Positions 35,625 through 45,819 are shown, counted from the stretch's first letter. The stretch is DNA of 64,000 nt from JAHQVK01 sp036788295 (GCA_036788295.1 DAIQNR010000005.1:1-64000), one strand, 5' to 3'. Notes: generated by a model from the letters alone, not told the origin. Numbers and translations are program-made.

Positions 35625-35692
35625 GAGGACCTCTTGATTCTAGCAGCCGAGCCCCGTTCGTCGCCGTCGGTCGTGGCCGTGCTCGCGCGCAC

Positions 35693-37054
35693 TCATCGCA
35701 CGCTGCGCACGCTGAGCAGCTGCCGCTCGCCGGCCGCGAGCTGCACCTGTCCCCGAAACGCCACGCCGCTCGGTCGGCCGGCCGCGTCGAGCACGTCCAC
35801 TCGCACGTCGTGGGTCCCCGGGGGGAGCCACATTCGGGCCACCCGGAACTGGGCCGGGAGCAGCGTCCACGACCGAAGATCGGCGCCCTCGGACGCCGCG
35901 GAGGCGATGTTCCCGGCGATCCCGACCAACATCCCCATGAGGTTTCGCCCGCTGTCGGACCGGTTGCCCCGCACCGCCTCCGACGTGGCTTTGGTGGCCA
36001 CGTACTTGGTCGCCGCCCGCGCCACCGCTCGTGCCTGGATGCCGCCGATGCGCTCTTGGAACCGGGTCATCGCGATGGCCTCGACCGGCTGGGCCAGCGA
36101 CGAGCGCGCCTCGGTCATGGCCACCACGAGCCGGGAGGACGCGATCCGGGACGGCCGCCGGTCGAGCGCCGGCACGGCGACCCGCACGATGTAGCCGTCG
36201 GGCATCGGGGCGGTGAAGGTAGCCTCCCGCTTCACTGGGGCCTCGCCGGTGGCGTGGATGAGGATCAGCTCGGCGTCGCCGGCGGCCACCCGATCCGCGG
36301 TGCTCCCGGCGGCCCCGGTCGCCCTCGTCCATCGGGCGACCGCGTCGTCCCGGCCAGCGAGGCGCGCGGTGCGCACGATGTCCTCGAGCAGGTACCCAGG
36401 GGGAGCGGCCCCGAAGGTGGTTCGGTAGAGCTCGTCGTACGTCCGGTACGCCGCCTCGTAGGCGAGGAGCGCGTCGCCGTAGCTTCGCTCCACCTCGAGC
36501 AGCAGGCCGACCCACCACAGCAAGAAGGCGTCCTGCGTGTAGGAGGTGTCGGCTTCCGCCTTCTCCGCCGCCACCTGCATCTTCTTCAGGAACCCGTCGG
36601 CCCGCCTCGCCTCCACCAGCGCGTCGGCCATCCGGCCTCGCTTGGCGGCATTCAGCGTCGTGTACACGTAGGACATCGACCGCTCGTAGTCCTCCCCAGG
36701 GTAGGTCTGAATGGTCTCGGTGGCGACGAAGCGGCCGATCTCTTCCGAGATCGACTTCGTGAACAGCTCCTGCATCGCCTCCTCGGCCGAAAAGAAGGCG
36801 GAGGAGGACTTCTCGAGGTCCCCGGCGTAGTGAAGCGCCGTGCCGTGATCGAGCCAGAACATGACCCGATCCTCCTCGCTGTACAGCGAGCCCTTGTTGG
36901 CCTCGATGCGAGCCGCGACCGTCTTCCAGTCGCCCGCCGTGATCGCCGGCCGCAGCGCCTGTTGGTACTCGGATTGAAAACCGCGATGGTTTCGGCAGCC
37001 CACCGACAGGGTGACCGCGACGAGCAGGATCCACCGCCCCACCGGCGTCACCAT
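35693..37054 (-). CDS. COG3014-like lipoprotein
   Basis: 453-residue lipoprotein (lipobox LSVGC, Cys20). The first 250 residues are helical and TPR-like, with DRVMFWLDHGTALHYAGD and ETIQTYPGEDYERSMSYVY, features I associate with the COG3014 group that travels with LpoB in many Proteobacteria. The C-terminal part is beta-rich. Start ATG 37054 overlaps the end of lpoB by 7 bases, so the two are coupled. Function of the group is not established; genomic company points to peptidoglycan synthesis or outer-membrane organisation. Confidence 0.75.
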   Translation of the reverse strand: MVTPVGRWILLVAVTLSVGCRNHRGFQSEYQQALRPAITAGDWKTVAARIEANKGSLYSEEDRVMFWLDHGTALHYAGDLEKSSSAFFSAEEAMQELFTKSISEEIGRFVATETIQTYPGEDYERSMSYVYTTLNAAKRGRMADALVEARRADGFLKKMQVAAEKAEADTSYTQDAFLLWWVGLLLEVERSYGDALLAYEAAYRTYDELYRTTFGAAPPGYLLEDIVRTARLAGRDDAVARWTRATGAAGSTADRVAAGDAELILIHATGEAPVKREATFTAPMPDGYIVRVAVPALDRRPSRIASSRLVVAMTEARSSLAQPVEAIAMTRFQERIGGIQARAVARAATKYVATKATSEAVRGNRSDSGRNLMGMLVGIAGNIASAASEGADLRSWTLLPAQFRVARMWLPPGTHDVRVDVLDAAGRPSGVAFRGQVQLAAGERQLLSVRSVR

Positions 37055-37671
37055 CGCGCTGACGCGCGCTCGACCACCTTGCGGATCCGCTCCTCGCCCA
37101 TCCATACCTTCTCGTTCGATTCGACGTGCACGAGCTCCATGTTCACGAGATAGGCCCGAACCGCCTTGCCCCGACCGTCGGTCTCGTTTTGCGAGTTGAT
37201 GACGGTCTGCAGGGTGTAGTCGGACCCGAGCTCCATCTGCTGGCTCTTCACCGTGGCGTCGCTCGCGTGGGTGGATTGCCGGCTCCGCTCCGACACGTTG
37301 ATCCCCTCCTGGCCGGAGGCGGCGACCACCCGGACCCGGCCGGAGTTGAGGAGGAAGCGCTCGAGCTGCTTGCCGAAGAACTGCTCGTTCACGTTCCGGT
37401 CGTCGGTGCGCTTGATCACGCCCATCAGCTTCACCACCGGGCGGTCCGCCGGGCCCCGGACGCGATAGTGCTCCGCCAGCCAGCCTCCGTCCACGATCTG
37501 CTTGGTCATCGCCTGCGCGACCTGCTCGGCGTCGATGTCGTTCCAGTACCCGGACAGGTCCCCGCCGACCGTGCTCGACGGGGACGTCCGCTGCACCCGG
37601 GTAGAGGACGACCCGCACCCGCCCAGGAAGGCTGCCAGGAGGGACGCGCCCCACATCCACTTCGCGTTCAT
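37048..37671 (-). CDS. lpoB: LpoB-like penicillin-binding protein activator
   Basis: 207-residue lipoprotein (lipobox LGGC, Cys19) with the LpoB/CsgG-like fold: KLMGVIKRTDDRNVNEQFFGKQLERFLLNSG pattern and the late NETDGRGKAVRAYLVNMEL strand region. In enterobacteria LpoB reaches from the outer membrane to stimulate PBP1B. No class A PBP is encoded in the window, so the partner is unidentified. It lies 10 bases after the protease gene and overlaps the COG3014-like gene. Confidence 0.82.
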   Translation of the reverse strand: MNAKWMWGASLLAAFLGGCGSSSTRVQRTSPSSTVGGDLSGYWNDIDAEQVAQAMTKQIVDGGWLAEHYRVRGPADRPVVKLMGVIKRTDDRNVNEQFFGKQLERFLLNSGRVRVVAASGQEGINVSERSRQSTHASDATVKSQQMELGSDYTLQTVINSQNETDGRGKAVRAYLVNMELVHVESNEKVWMGEERIRKVVERASARW

Positions 37672-37681
37672 GAGCGCCCGT

Positions 37682-38869
37682 TTACCAGATTCCGCCGCCG
37701 CGAGGGCGACTCCCCCGCCGCCGATCCTCGATGCGCTGCTTCATGTCGTCCATCATCGACTCGAGGGCCCGAATCTCTTTGACCCGGTCCTCGACGAACC
37801 CGTCCATCTCGTAGGGGCGGGACGGCGTGAGCTGCTTCGGCTCCACCTTGGGCGGCGCGTCTACGGCCGTCACCTCGCGGCTGACCGTGTAGGTTCGACC
37901 CGCGGCCGCCGAGAACTGGGCGTCGTCCGCCACGTCCTCTCCGCGCTTCGGCTCCACCACCGTGATCTTGGGCTCCTCGCTCGCGAGCCGCGGGCGCGGC
38001 GGATCGGTTGCCACCCGGTCGGCCATCGCGAGCGCGGCCCGATCCTTTGGGTCCTCCGGTCGGGCGTAGGCAAGATGCAGGACGTCCCGCTGCTTCATCC
38101 ATTCCACCGCCACCGAGCTCTTGAGGCTGAAGTTGATCGCGGTGATGGCCAGGCCGTCGGCCGCTTTTCTCGAGATGCTGGTGTTGATGCCGACCATCTG
38201 CCCGTACGCGTTCAGGAGCGGGCCCCCCGAGTTGCCGCGGTTGACCGAGGCGTCGGTCTGAAAGACGTGTTTGCCCCTCTTTCCCTGAAAGTTGGCCACC
38301 ACCGCGCTGATGGTTCCGGTGGTCAGCGTCCATAGACCCCCGGTCTCCGGGTGCCCGATCGCGACCACGGGCTCGCCGATGTCCACGAGCGCAGGGTCCA
38401 CGAAGTCGAGAACGGTGAGGTCGGCGGGAGGCTCCACGATCCGGAGCAGGGCGAGATCGAGCTCGTGGTCGATGTCCACGAGCGTCGCCCGGTACCGCTG
38501 CTTCAGGTCCTCTTGCATCGAGCCCTGCAGCCGATCCGGCTTCAGGTACACGAAGAGCCGCTGAAACGGCTCCCCGTCCTTCGACACCACGTGGGCGTTC
38601 GTGATCACCTGACCGTCCGCGCTCACGACCGAGCCGGTCCCGGCGCTGCCCCGGGCGCTCCCATCGGTGCCGAACACCAGGACGACCGCCTTCGAGTACT
38701 GCTGGTAGATCTCGCGAGGGCTGAGCGGCTTGGCTTCCGCCGGGCCGGCGAGCTGCGTCGCGGCGAGCGCGAGCAGCGCAACCGAAAACCGGCGCCGCCC
38801 GCGGGCCGCGACCGAGACCTGCCCGGTCGCTGACCGAGCGCTCTGCATGGAGGTGGCTGGCGAACTCAT
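37682..38869 (-). CDS. HtrA-like trypsin-fold serine protease without PDZ
   Basis: 395-residue secreted or periplasmic protease with an N-terminal signal sequence (hydrophobic core about 28-42, AEA cleavage site). The triad is His93 (TNAHVV), Asp138 (HELDLAL) and Ser214 (RGNSGGPL). It resembles the DegP/HtrA protease domain but has no PDZ domain; the C-terminal ~140 residues are a charged, coiled-coil-like tail ending in RRRGSRPRGGG. It opens the lpoB / COG3014-like set. A housekeeping role on envelope lipoproteins is an inference from context. Confidence 0.88.
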   Translation of the reverse strand: MSSPATSMQSARSATGQVSVAARGRRRFSVALLALAATQLAGPAEAKPLSPREIYQQYSKAVVLVFGTDGSARGSAGTGSVVSADGQVITNAHVVSKDGEPFQRLFVYLKPDRLQGSMQEDLKQRYRATLVDIDHELDLALLRIVEPPADLTVLDFVDPALVDIGEPVVAIGHPETGGLWTLTTGTISAVVANFQGKRGKHVFQTDASVNRGNSGGPLLNAYGQMVGINTSISRKAADGLAITAINFSLKSSVAVEWMKQRDVLHLAYARPEDPKDRAALAMADRVATDPPRPRLASEEPKITVVEPKRGEDVADDAQFSAAAGRTYTVSREVTAVDAPPKVEPKQLTPSRPYEMDGFVEDRVKEIRALESMMDDMKQRIEDRRRGSRPRGGGIW

Positions 38870-38980
38870 CGCGTTCTCCTAGGGCCCGATGGGCAGGAAC
38901 GAGGGGGCGAGGTCGATGACCTCCGGCCCCCTACGAGAGCCGGGCGAGGCCGGCGCGGGGCTCGATGGGGCAGACGCCGC

Positions 38981-39562
38981 TCAGCGAGCGGCGGCCTTGG
39001 CCTCCTCGGCCTCGAGGTCGGCGAAGGACTTGGCGGCGGCCCGCTGCACCCGCTCCTTGACCTGCTGGCTGAGCTGCTTGTGGTTGCTGATCATGTCCCC
39101 GAAGCTCTCCATGTCGAGCCGGGCGAGGGCGAAGATCGTCCCGTCCGTCGGGTTGATCCAGTGGTCGACGATCTGGACCCCGCTCAGGTTGTTGGCCGAG
39201 AAGGTCTTGATCGCCTGCTCGACCATCTGCATCTCGTCCGAGGCGCTCATGTCGCCCGCGGTCGTGGAAGACGCAAAGTCCTTCATGAGGGACGCCGAGT
39301 AGGTGTCGAACACCTTCGACACCTCCGCTCGGGCCCGGTTGCCGGCGGTGGTCCGGGCGAGCGCTGCGTTCTTGATCCCGGAGGCGGAACCGACCCCGAA
39401 GATCGAGCGTACGTCGCCGCCGAACGCGCCGGAGCCCTTGTTGACCCAATCCGGGTACTCGACCACCTTGCCGCCAGCGCTGAGCTGGCCCTTGCTGGTC
39501 TCCTGGCCGCCGCAAGCGGCGAGAGGCAGCGCGAGCGCCATCGAAATTGCAAATCGCTTCAT
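38981..39562 (-). CDS. One-domain LPP20-family lipoprotein
   Basis: 193-residue lipoprotein (lipobox LAAC, Cys17). Its core (about 30-165, with NRARAEVSKVFDTYSASLM and SSTTAGDMSASDE) is strikingly similar to the N-terminal domain of the lipoprotein encoded at 34014-35624, so the two arose by duplication. The last 25 residues are a charged helix (EAEEAKAAAR). Start ATG 39562 with GGGAG nine bases upstream. LPP20 proteins are outer-membrane associated; no biochemical role is assigned. Confidence 0.82.
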   Translation of the reverse strand: MKRFAISMALALPLAACGGQETSKGQLSAGGKVVEYPDWVNKGSGAFGGDVRSIFGVGSASGIKNAALARTTAGNRARAEVSKVFDTYSASLMKDFASSTTAGDMSASDEMQMVEQAIKTFSANNLSGVQIVDHWINPTDGTIFALARLDMESFGDMISNHKQLSQQVKERVQRAAAKSFADLEAEEAKAAAR

Positions 39563-40135
39563 CACGGTTTCTCCCATCGTCTCCATCACGGGTGGCGTCT
39601 CCCGCCACGCAGTCGCTGTATCGCACGGATGAACGGCCGGGGGGCCCAGTTCTTCAAGTGTGGCCGCTGTCACCCCGAACTCGCTCGCGTCGACCCCCAC
39701 CCGCTCATCGCCGCCCGGAGGCCGCGGGACCACGAGCGAGGTCGTCGTCACGCCCCGAGTATGGCTTTCTTCGGCCCGCGCTGTCGATGGGAGCGGCGTC
39801 CAGCGAAGCGAACGGCCACGGGTGCCGCCTCGAACCCCGAACCAAGGAAGGCCTCGCGGCGGGCAGCACCGCACATGAGGCCCATCCGCCAAAAAACGGA
39901 AGAGGAGGGGCAAGGACAGGAGTCGTTCCGGGAGCGACCGACCGCGAACCGACGCCTCGCCGGTCGCTCCGAGCGCCACGCAAAGGGGAAGTGGCGCCCC
40001 TCCGTTGGGCCGGGGAGCCGCGACCCTCGCTCGGGCCGAAAGGGGGAACCTGCGGGGATCGAGACGGCCCCCCGCGAGGCCGCCGCCGAGCGATCGAGGA
40101 AGCCGGCTCGGACGACGAGGACCAACGGGAAGGAG
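39563..40135. other. 573-base gap between the envelope set and rplQ
   Basis: No credible gene on either strand. Open frames here are Arg/Pro-rich shadows of GC-rich DNA. It should contain the promoter of the LPP20 lipoprotein at 39562 and the terminator of the ribosomal operon. The only clear structure is the hairpin at 39931-39970. Confidence 0.6.
39931..39970 (-). terminator. Hairpin downstream of rplQ
   Basis: A perfect 10-base inverted repeat, GGAGCGACCG and CGGTCGCTCC, separated by 20 bases, lies about 170 bases beyond the rplQ stop. It could end the ribosomal super-operon, but no T tract follows on the minus strand, so it may be Rho-assisted or unrelated. Confidence 0.35.
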
Positions 40136-40582
40136 TCAGGCCTCGGCGGTCTCTTCTTCGGCCTCGACGACGCCGCCTTCCATCTCAGCGAAGTCTACGA
40201 ACTCGATGAACGCCATCGGCGCGTTGTCGCCGTGCCGCGGTCCGAGCTTGATCACCCGGGTGTAGCCACCGGCCCGGTCCTTGAACCGCGCCGCGAGCTC
40301 GCCGAACAGCTTCGCCACCACGGCTTGCGTCACCTCGCCCTTGCCGCCGCCGGGCGCCTTGCCGCCCCCGCCCAGGTCGCCGTAGGCGCGCCGCTTGGCC
40401 GCGAGCGAGCCTTCCTTCCCGAGCGTGATCAGCTTCTCGACCACCCGCCGTAGGTCCTTCGCCTTTGGCTCCGTGGTGCGGATGCGCCCGTGCTCCACGA
40501 GCGACATCGCCATGTTGGCGAACATCGCCCGGCGGTGGGCCGACGTGCGGCCGAACTTCCGAAATGCCTTCCTGTGACGCAT
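40136..40582 (-). CDS. rplQ: 50S ribosomal protein L17
   Basis: Large-subunit protein near the exit tunnel, 148 residues. The start HRKAFRKFGRTSAHRRAMFANM is canonical. It exceeds the usual ~120-127 residues through a Gly-rich insertion (LGGGGKAPGGGKG, about 68-85) and an acidic tail ending EEETAEA. Last gene of the super-operon, 4 bases after rpoA. Confidence 0.97.
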   Translation of the reverse strand: MRHRKAFRKFGRTSAHRRAMFANMAMSLVEHGRIRTTEPKAKDLRRVVEKLITLGKEGSLAAKRRAYGDLGGGGKAPGGGKGEVTQAVVAKLFGELAARFKDRAGGYTRVIKLGPRHGDNAPMAFIEFVDFAEMEGGVVEAEEETAEA

Positions 40583-40586
40583 GGCT

Positions 40587-41591
<1,005 letters not shown>

Positions 41592-41685
41592 TCGTTCCCT
41601 TTCACGCCACCACTCGCGGACCGAGACCGCGAAACCACGGCGTGATGCTGCTGTCGTCTTCTCGGTTCGGACGTCGGAAGGCCGG

Positions 41686-42075
41686 TCAGACCCGGCGCCG
41701 CTTCGGGGGCCGGCAGCCGTTGTGCGGGAGCGGGGTCACGTCCTTGACGAGCGTGACCTTGATCCCGCTCGAGGCAAGCGAGCGCAGGGCCGCTTCCCGC
41801 CCCGAGCCCGGGCCCTTCACCAGCACGACCGCCGACTTCAGGCCGTTCTCCTGGGCCTTGCGGGCAGCCTCATCGGCGGCGACCTGCGCCGCGAAGGGGG
41901 TGCTCTTTCGAGAACCCCGGAACCCCTTGGACCCGGCCGAGGCCCACGAGATCGTGTTGCCGGCCATGTCGGTGATCGTCACCAGCGTGTTGTTGAAGGA
42001 CGCCTGGATGTGGATCACCCCGTGAGGGATGTTCTTTTTGACCTTCTTCTTCTGGTTGGCCTTTGGATTCGCCAT
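41686..42075 (-). CDS. rpsK: 30S ribosomal protein S11
   Basis: 129 residues of the S11 family, which lines the platform near the Shine-Dalgarno helix. Core phrases IHIQASFNNTLVTITD and WASAGSKGFRGSRKSTPFAAQ are canonical, as is the basic tail NGCRPPKRRRV. The 94 bases between it and rpoA hold no gene. Confidence 0.98.
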   Translation of the reverse strand: MANPKANQKKKVKKNIPHGVIHIQASFNNTLVTITDMAGNTISWASAGSKGFRGSRKSTPFAAQVAADEAARKAQENGLKSAVVLVKGPGSGREAALRSLASSGIKVTLVKDVTPLPHNGCRPPKRRRV

Positions 42076-42080
42076 GGCGC

Positions 42081-42446
42081 CTACTTCTTCTTCACGCTTC
42101 CGCGCCGCGGGCCCTTTCGGGTCCTCGCGTTCGTGTGGGTTCGCTGGCCGCGGACGGGAAGCCCTCGACGGTGGCGGATGCCCCGGTAGCAGCCGAGGTC
42201 CATCAGTCGCTTGATGTTCATCGAGATCTCGCGACGAAGGTCACCCTCGACCTTGTACTCCTTCTCGAGGAGCTCGCGGATCTTGGCCATCTGCGACTCG
42301 GTCACCTCGTCGCTCTTCATTTCCGGGCGGACCCCGGTCTTGGCGCAGATCTCCTGCGCCTTGGCCGGTCCAATCCCATAGATGTACGTCAAAGCTATCT
42401 CCATCCGCTTGTTGCGGGGGAGGTCGACTCCTGCAATCCGGGCCAC
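42081..42446 (-). CDS. rpsM: 30S ribosomal protein S13
   Basis: 121 residues. N-terminal MARIAGVDLPRNKRMEIALT and the C-terminal GLPVRGQRTHTNARTRKGPRR are typical of S13, which contacts L5 and the P-site tRNA region. Five bases upstream of rpsK in the same operon; preceded by rpmJ. Confidence 0.98.
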   Translation of the reverse strand: MARIAGVDLPRNKRMEIALTYIYGIGPAKAQEICAKTGVRPEMKSDEVTESQMAKIRELLEKEYKVEGDLRREISMNIKRLMDLGCYRGIRHRRGLPVRGQRTHTNARTRKGPRRGSVKKK

Positions 42447-42477
42447 GCTTAACCTCTATCTCCGGGCACCACCGGGG

Positions 42478-42594
42478 TCATCCCTGCCGCTGCTTGTGGC
42501 TGGGGTTCTCTGCGCAGATCACGCGGACGACCCCTCGCCTGCGAACGACCTTGCACTTCGGACACATTTTCTTCACCGATGCTCGTACTTTCAT
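42478..42594 (-). CDS. rpmJ: 50S ribosomal protein L36
   Basis: 38-residue zinc-ribbon protein. It begins MKVRASVKKMCPKC and has the zinc-binding form with Cys11, Cys14, Cys27 and His33. It lies between secY and rpsM, its usual place, although infA, which often precedes it, is absent. Confidence 0.95.
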   Translation of the reverse strand: MKVRASVKKMCPKCKVVRRRGVVRVICAENPSHKQRQG

Positions 42595-42696
42595 GACACG
42601 TCTCCGAGCCAGCTTGGGCTCGCGCTTCGCCTCTCGGTGTCGTCCCCCGGAGAGGTGGGGGCGCTACCACGAGAGCGGGCGCAGGGGAAGGGTGAA

Positions 42697-44022
42697 TCAC
42701 TCGTTTCGATCCCTTCGGGACCGGATGCTGCCCTCGGGCTCGGCCAGCGTGTCGTAGCTCCTCGTAATGAGGTGCGACTCGATCTGGTTCACGGTGTCGA
42801 GCGCCACGCCGACCACGATGAGCAGCGCCGTGCCCCCGAAGTAGAACGGCAGGTTCTCGAGCACCGCGAGCAGCGCGTTCGGCACCACGCAGACCGCGGC
42901 GAGGTAGATGGCGGCTCCCACCGTCAGACGGGTCACGACCCGATCGATGTACTCTGCCGTCTTCTGCCCCGGCCTCACCCCCGGGACGTACCCACCGGCC
43001 TTCTTCAGGTTGTCCGCCACATCGACCGGATTGAAGATGACCGAGGTGTAGAAGAACGTGAAGAACATGATCAGGCCGACGTAGACGACGTTGTAGGCCC
43101 ACTCGGTCGGCAGCAGCATTCGCTGCACCGACTGCATCGCCGCCGACTCGGGGAAGAACTGAACGACCGTCGCCGGGAACAGCAGCAGCGACGACGCGAA
43201 GATCGGAGGGATGACGTTGGCGGTGTTGACCTTGAGGGGGAGGTGGCTGGCCTGGCCCCCATACATCTTCCGGCCGACCACGCGCTTCGCGTACTGGACC
43301 GGGATCCGCCGCTGCCCCCGCTCGACGAAGACCACGACCGCGACCATGAGCACCGCGAACGCGACCAGGAACAGGAGGGTCAGAGGCTTGATCGCTTCGC
43401 CCGAGGCCATCTGGAACGTCTGGAAGATGCCCTGCGGGAGCCCAGCGATGATCCCGGCGAAGATGATGAGCGACATCCCGTTGCCGATGCCCCGCTCCGT
43501 GATCTGCTCACCGAGCCACATGATGAACGCCGTGCCGGCGGTCAGCGAGAGGATCGTGATGAGCGTGAACGTGATGCCCGGGTTGATGACGACGCTCTGG
43601 CCCTCGTAGACCACGGACTCGAGGTTCGAGGCGATGAACGTGCCTTGGATGACCGACAGCAGGATCGTCCCGTAGCGGGTGTACTGCGTGATCTTCTTCC
43701 TGCCTTGCTCGCCTTCCTTCGAGAGGCGCTCGAGCGTCGGCACCACCACGGTCAACAGCTGCAGGATGATGCTCGAGGAGATGTACGGCATGATCCCCAA
43801 GGAGAAGACCGAGGCCTGCTCGAGCGCCCCGCCGACGAACATGTTGAACATGCCGAACAGCGTCTCCTGCTGCGCTCCCAGGTACTGCTGCATGAGCCCC
43901 CGGTCCACGCCCGGGACCGAGATGAAGATGCCGAGCCGGTACACGGCCAGCATCCCGACCGTGAACAGGAGCCGGTTACGGAGTTCGGGAATCTTGCCGA
44001 TGTTCGCGAACGAAGCGCCCAT
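42697..44022 (-). CDS. secY: Protein translocase subunit SecY
   Basis: 441-residue channel subunit of the Sec translocon with ten hydrophobic segments. Recognised by GIMPYISSSIILQL (TM2), the NVIPPIFASSLL region, and the cytosolic loop ERGQRRIPVQYAKRVVG. Located between rplO and rpmJ as in most bacteria; adk and map, often downstream, are not here. Confidence 0.98.
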   Translation of the reverse strand: MGASFANIGKIPELRNRLLFTVGMLAVYRLGIFISVPGVDRGLMQQYLGAQQETLFGMFNMFVGGALEQASVFSLGIMPYISSSIILQLLTVVVPTLERLSKEGEQGRKKITQYTRYGTILLSVIQGTFIASNLESVVYEGQSVVINPGITFTLITILSLTAGTAFIMWLGEQITERGIGNGMSLIIFAGIIAGLPQGIFQTFQMASGEAIKPLTLLFLVAFAVLMVAVVVFVERGQRRIPVQYAKRVVGRKMYGGQASHLPLKVNTANVIPPIFASSLLLFPATVVQFFPESAAMQSVQRMLLPTEWAYNVVYVGLIMFFTFFYTSVIFNPVDVADNLKKAGGYVPGVRPGQKTAEYIDRVVTRLTVGAAIYLAAVCVVPNALLAVLENLPFYFGGTALLIVVGVALDTVNQIESHLITRSYDTLAEPEGSIRSRRDRNE

Positions 44023-44043
44023 GCCTATCCATCCTCTCCGAGG

Positions 44044-44562
44044 TCAGTCTGCCGCTTTGATTCGAGCGGCGCGCCGCGCCTCGCGGGAGTCCGTCCGGAC
44101 CCACTTCTTCTTGTCGGGGATGAGCTGAACCGAGCCGCCCGCCGCCTCCACCGCCGCCCGCGCGCCGGCGCTGATGCGATGGACCTCGAGGGTCAGGCGC
44201 CTGTCCACCGCCCCGCTGCCGATGACCTTGACGCCATCCGCGTTGCCCTTGGCGAGCCCCAGCTCGCGCAGCGCGTCCCAAGTCACCGTCGACCCGTCCT
44301 CGAACCGCTCGAGGTGGGTCAAGCGCACCTCGGCGAAGGTCTTCCCGAAGATGTTCTTGAAGCCCCGCTTCGGCAGCCGGCGCTGAAGGGGCATGCTGCC
44401 GCCCTCGAAACCAGGACGAACGTTCCCCGACTTTCGAGCCTTCTGGCCCTTCTGACCGCGGCCCGCCGTCTTTCCGTTTCCAGAGCCCATGCCCCGGCCC
44501 TTGCGCTTGCCCTCTTTGACCGCCCCGTCTGGAGGCTTCAACCTGCTCAACTCGTCCGCCAT
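44044..44562 (-). CDS. rplO: 50S ribosomal protein L15
   Basis: 172 residues, against about 145 usual. The Gly/Lys-rich N-terminus (GRGMGSGNGKTAGRGQKGQ) and GFEGGSMPLQRRLPKRGF are canonical. The additional length is a basic C-terminal extension (SREARRAARIKAAD). Adjacent to secY and rpmD. Confidence 0.97.
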   Translation of the reverse strand: MADELSRLKPPDGAVKEGKRKGRGMGSGNGKTAGRGQKGQKARKSGNVRPGFEGGSMPLQRRLPKRGFKNIFGKTFAEVRLTHLERFEDGSTVTWDALRELGLAKGNADGVKVIGSGAVDRRLTLEVHRISAGARAAVEAAGGSVQLIPDKKKWVRTDSREARRAARIKAAD

Positions 44563-44572
44563 GGTGCTCTCC

Positions 44573-44833
44573 TCAGGCCTCGGCCTTCGCGTCTTGGGCC
44601 TGTTGGCGCTGCTTCCTGAGTCTCGCCGACTCTCGCAGCGCGTCGTCGCCCTCGAAGCGCTCCACGTGCAGCATGTGCTGCACCTTCATGATCATGCCGC
44701 GGATCGGGACCGTGTCCATCAGGACCTTCTCCTGCTCCCGCTTGCGAAGCCCGAGCCCCTGGAGCGTCGCTTTCTGACGGTCCGTGCACTTGCTGAGGCT
44801 TCGCACCAATTTCACCCTGATGAGACTCGCCAT
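44573..44833 (-). CDS. rpmD: 50S ribosomal protein L30
   Basis: 86 residues; the first ~58 are a standard L30 (LIRVKLVRSLSKCTDRQ, GLRKREQEKVLMDTVPIRGMI). A charged C-terminal tail (about 60-86, RLRKQRQQAQDAKAEA) is extra to the family norm of about 60 residues. Confidence 0.95.
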   Translation of the reverse strand: MASLIRVKLVRSLSKCTDRQKATLQGLGLRKREQEKVLMDTVPIRGMIMKVQHMLHVERFEGDDALRESARLRKQRQQAQDAKAEA

Positions 44834-44843
44834 CCGCTCCTCC

Positions 44844-45392
44844 TCAGTTGCTCAGGCCGGTCGGGGCCTGGACGCGCGTCGCCGCCGGCTGGACGTGCTC
44901 CGACGGCACCGCCCGCCGCTCCGACTGGACTTTGGTCGTGACCAGGGCGCGAAGCCCAGCCACGGTGGCGTTCACCACGTTGTGCTTGTTGGACGTCCCG
45001 AGCGACTTCGTGAGCACGTCGCGAACCCCCGCCGACTCGAGCACCGCTCGGACCGGACCGCCCGCGATCACGCCCGTACCCGGGCGGGCCGGACGCATCA
45101 CGACCTTGCCCGCGCCGCAGTGACCGACGATCTCGTGGGGGATGGTGCGCCCGAGCAGCGGGACCCGGAACAAGCTCTTCTCTGCCTGCTCCTTGCCCTT
45201 TCGGATCGCCTCCGGGACCTCGTTGGCCTTGCCGAGTCCCACCCCGACAAAGCCCTGCCCGTCACCCACGACGACCAACGCGGAGAACGAGAACCGGCGT
45301 CCGCCCTTCACGACCTTCGCCACTCGGTTGATGTGAATGACCCGATCGACGAGGTCGTGTTCCTTGGGGTTGATGATTTCACGTCGAGACAT
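44844..45392 (-). CDS. rpsE: 30S ribosomal protein S5
   Basis: 182 residues. The N-terminal double-stranded-RNA-binding-like domain (LVDRVIHINRVAKVVKGGRRF) and the C-terminal domain (ARPGTGVIAGGPVRAVLE) are canonical. S5 sits at the mRNA entry site. An extension at the C-terminus (about 165-182) is Pro/Thr-containing. Confidence 0.97.
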   Translation of the reverse strand: MSRREIINPKEHDLVDRVIHINRVAKVVKGGRRFSFSALVVVGDGQGFVGVGLGKANEVPEAIRKGKEQAEKSLFRVPLLGRTIPHEIVGHCGAGKVVMRPARPGTGVIAGGPVRAVLESAGVRDVLTKSLGTSNKHNVVNATVAGLRALVTTKVQSERRAVPSEHVQPAATRVQAPTGLSN

Positions 45393-45425
45393 GCGTTTCC
45401 CTCGTCTGCAGGCCCGGTAGGCGCC

Positions 45426-45800
45426 TCAGAACTTCAGCCCGCCCTCGCGAGCACCTTTGGCGAGCGCCGCCACCCGACCGTGAAAAGGCCAACCCTTGCG
45501 GTCGAAAACCACCGCTTCGATCCCCTTCGCCTTCGCGGCGGCGGCGAGGACCTGGCCCACCTTCTCGGCGGCCTCGGTCTTCTTGAGGCCCGCGATCGCC
45601 TCGCGGACCTCCTTGGTGACGGTCGAAGCCGCAGCGATCGTCACCCCAGCGGCGTCGTCGATCACCTGAGCATAGATGTGCTTCGCGCTGCGAAACACCG
45701 CGAGCCGAGGCCGGGAGCTGTGGGCGGCGATGCGCTTGCGGACCCCCTTGGCCCTCCGGAGTCGGCGCTGAAGGTTTGGATCCCTGATCTTTCGCTCCAT
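45426..45800 (-). CDS. rplR: 50S ribosomal protein L18
   Basis: 124 residues, 5S rRNA-binding. Basic N-terminus (RRLRRAKGVRKRI), core RLAVFRSAKHIYAQVID and C-terminal FDRKGWPFHGRVAALA are typical. ATG 45800 fits the family; the frame is open further upstream only as the shadow of rplF. Confidence 0.97.
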   Translation of the reverse strand: MERKIRDPNLQRRLRRAKGVRKRIAAHSSRPRLAVFRSAKHIYAQVIDDAAGVTIAAASTVTKEVREAIAGLKKTEAAEKVGQVLAAAAKAKGIEAVVFDRKGWPFHGRVAALAKGAREGGLKF

Positions 45801-45819
45801 CTCGATCACCCTCACCGGC

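Noticed and set aside
39563..40135. Small genes in the gap before rplQ
   Set aside because: All frames are short, Arg/Pro-rich and lack ribosome-binding sites or family similarity.
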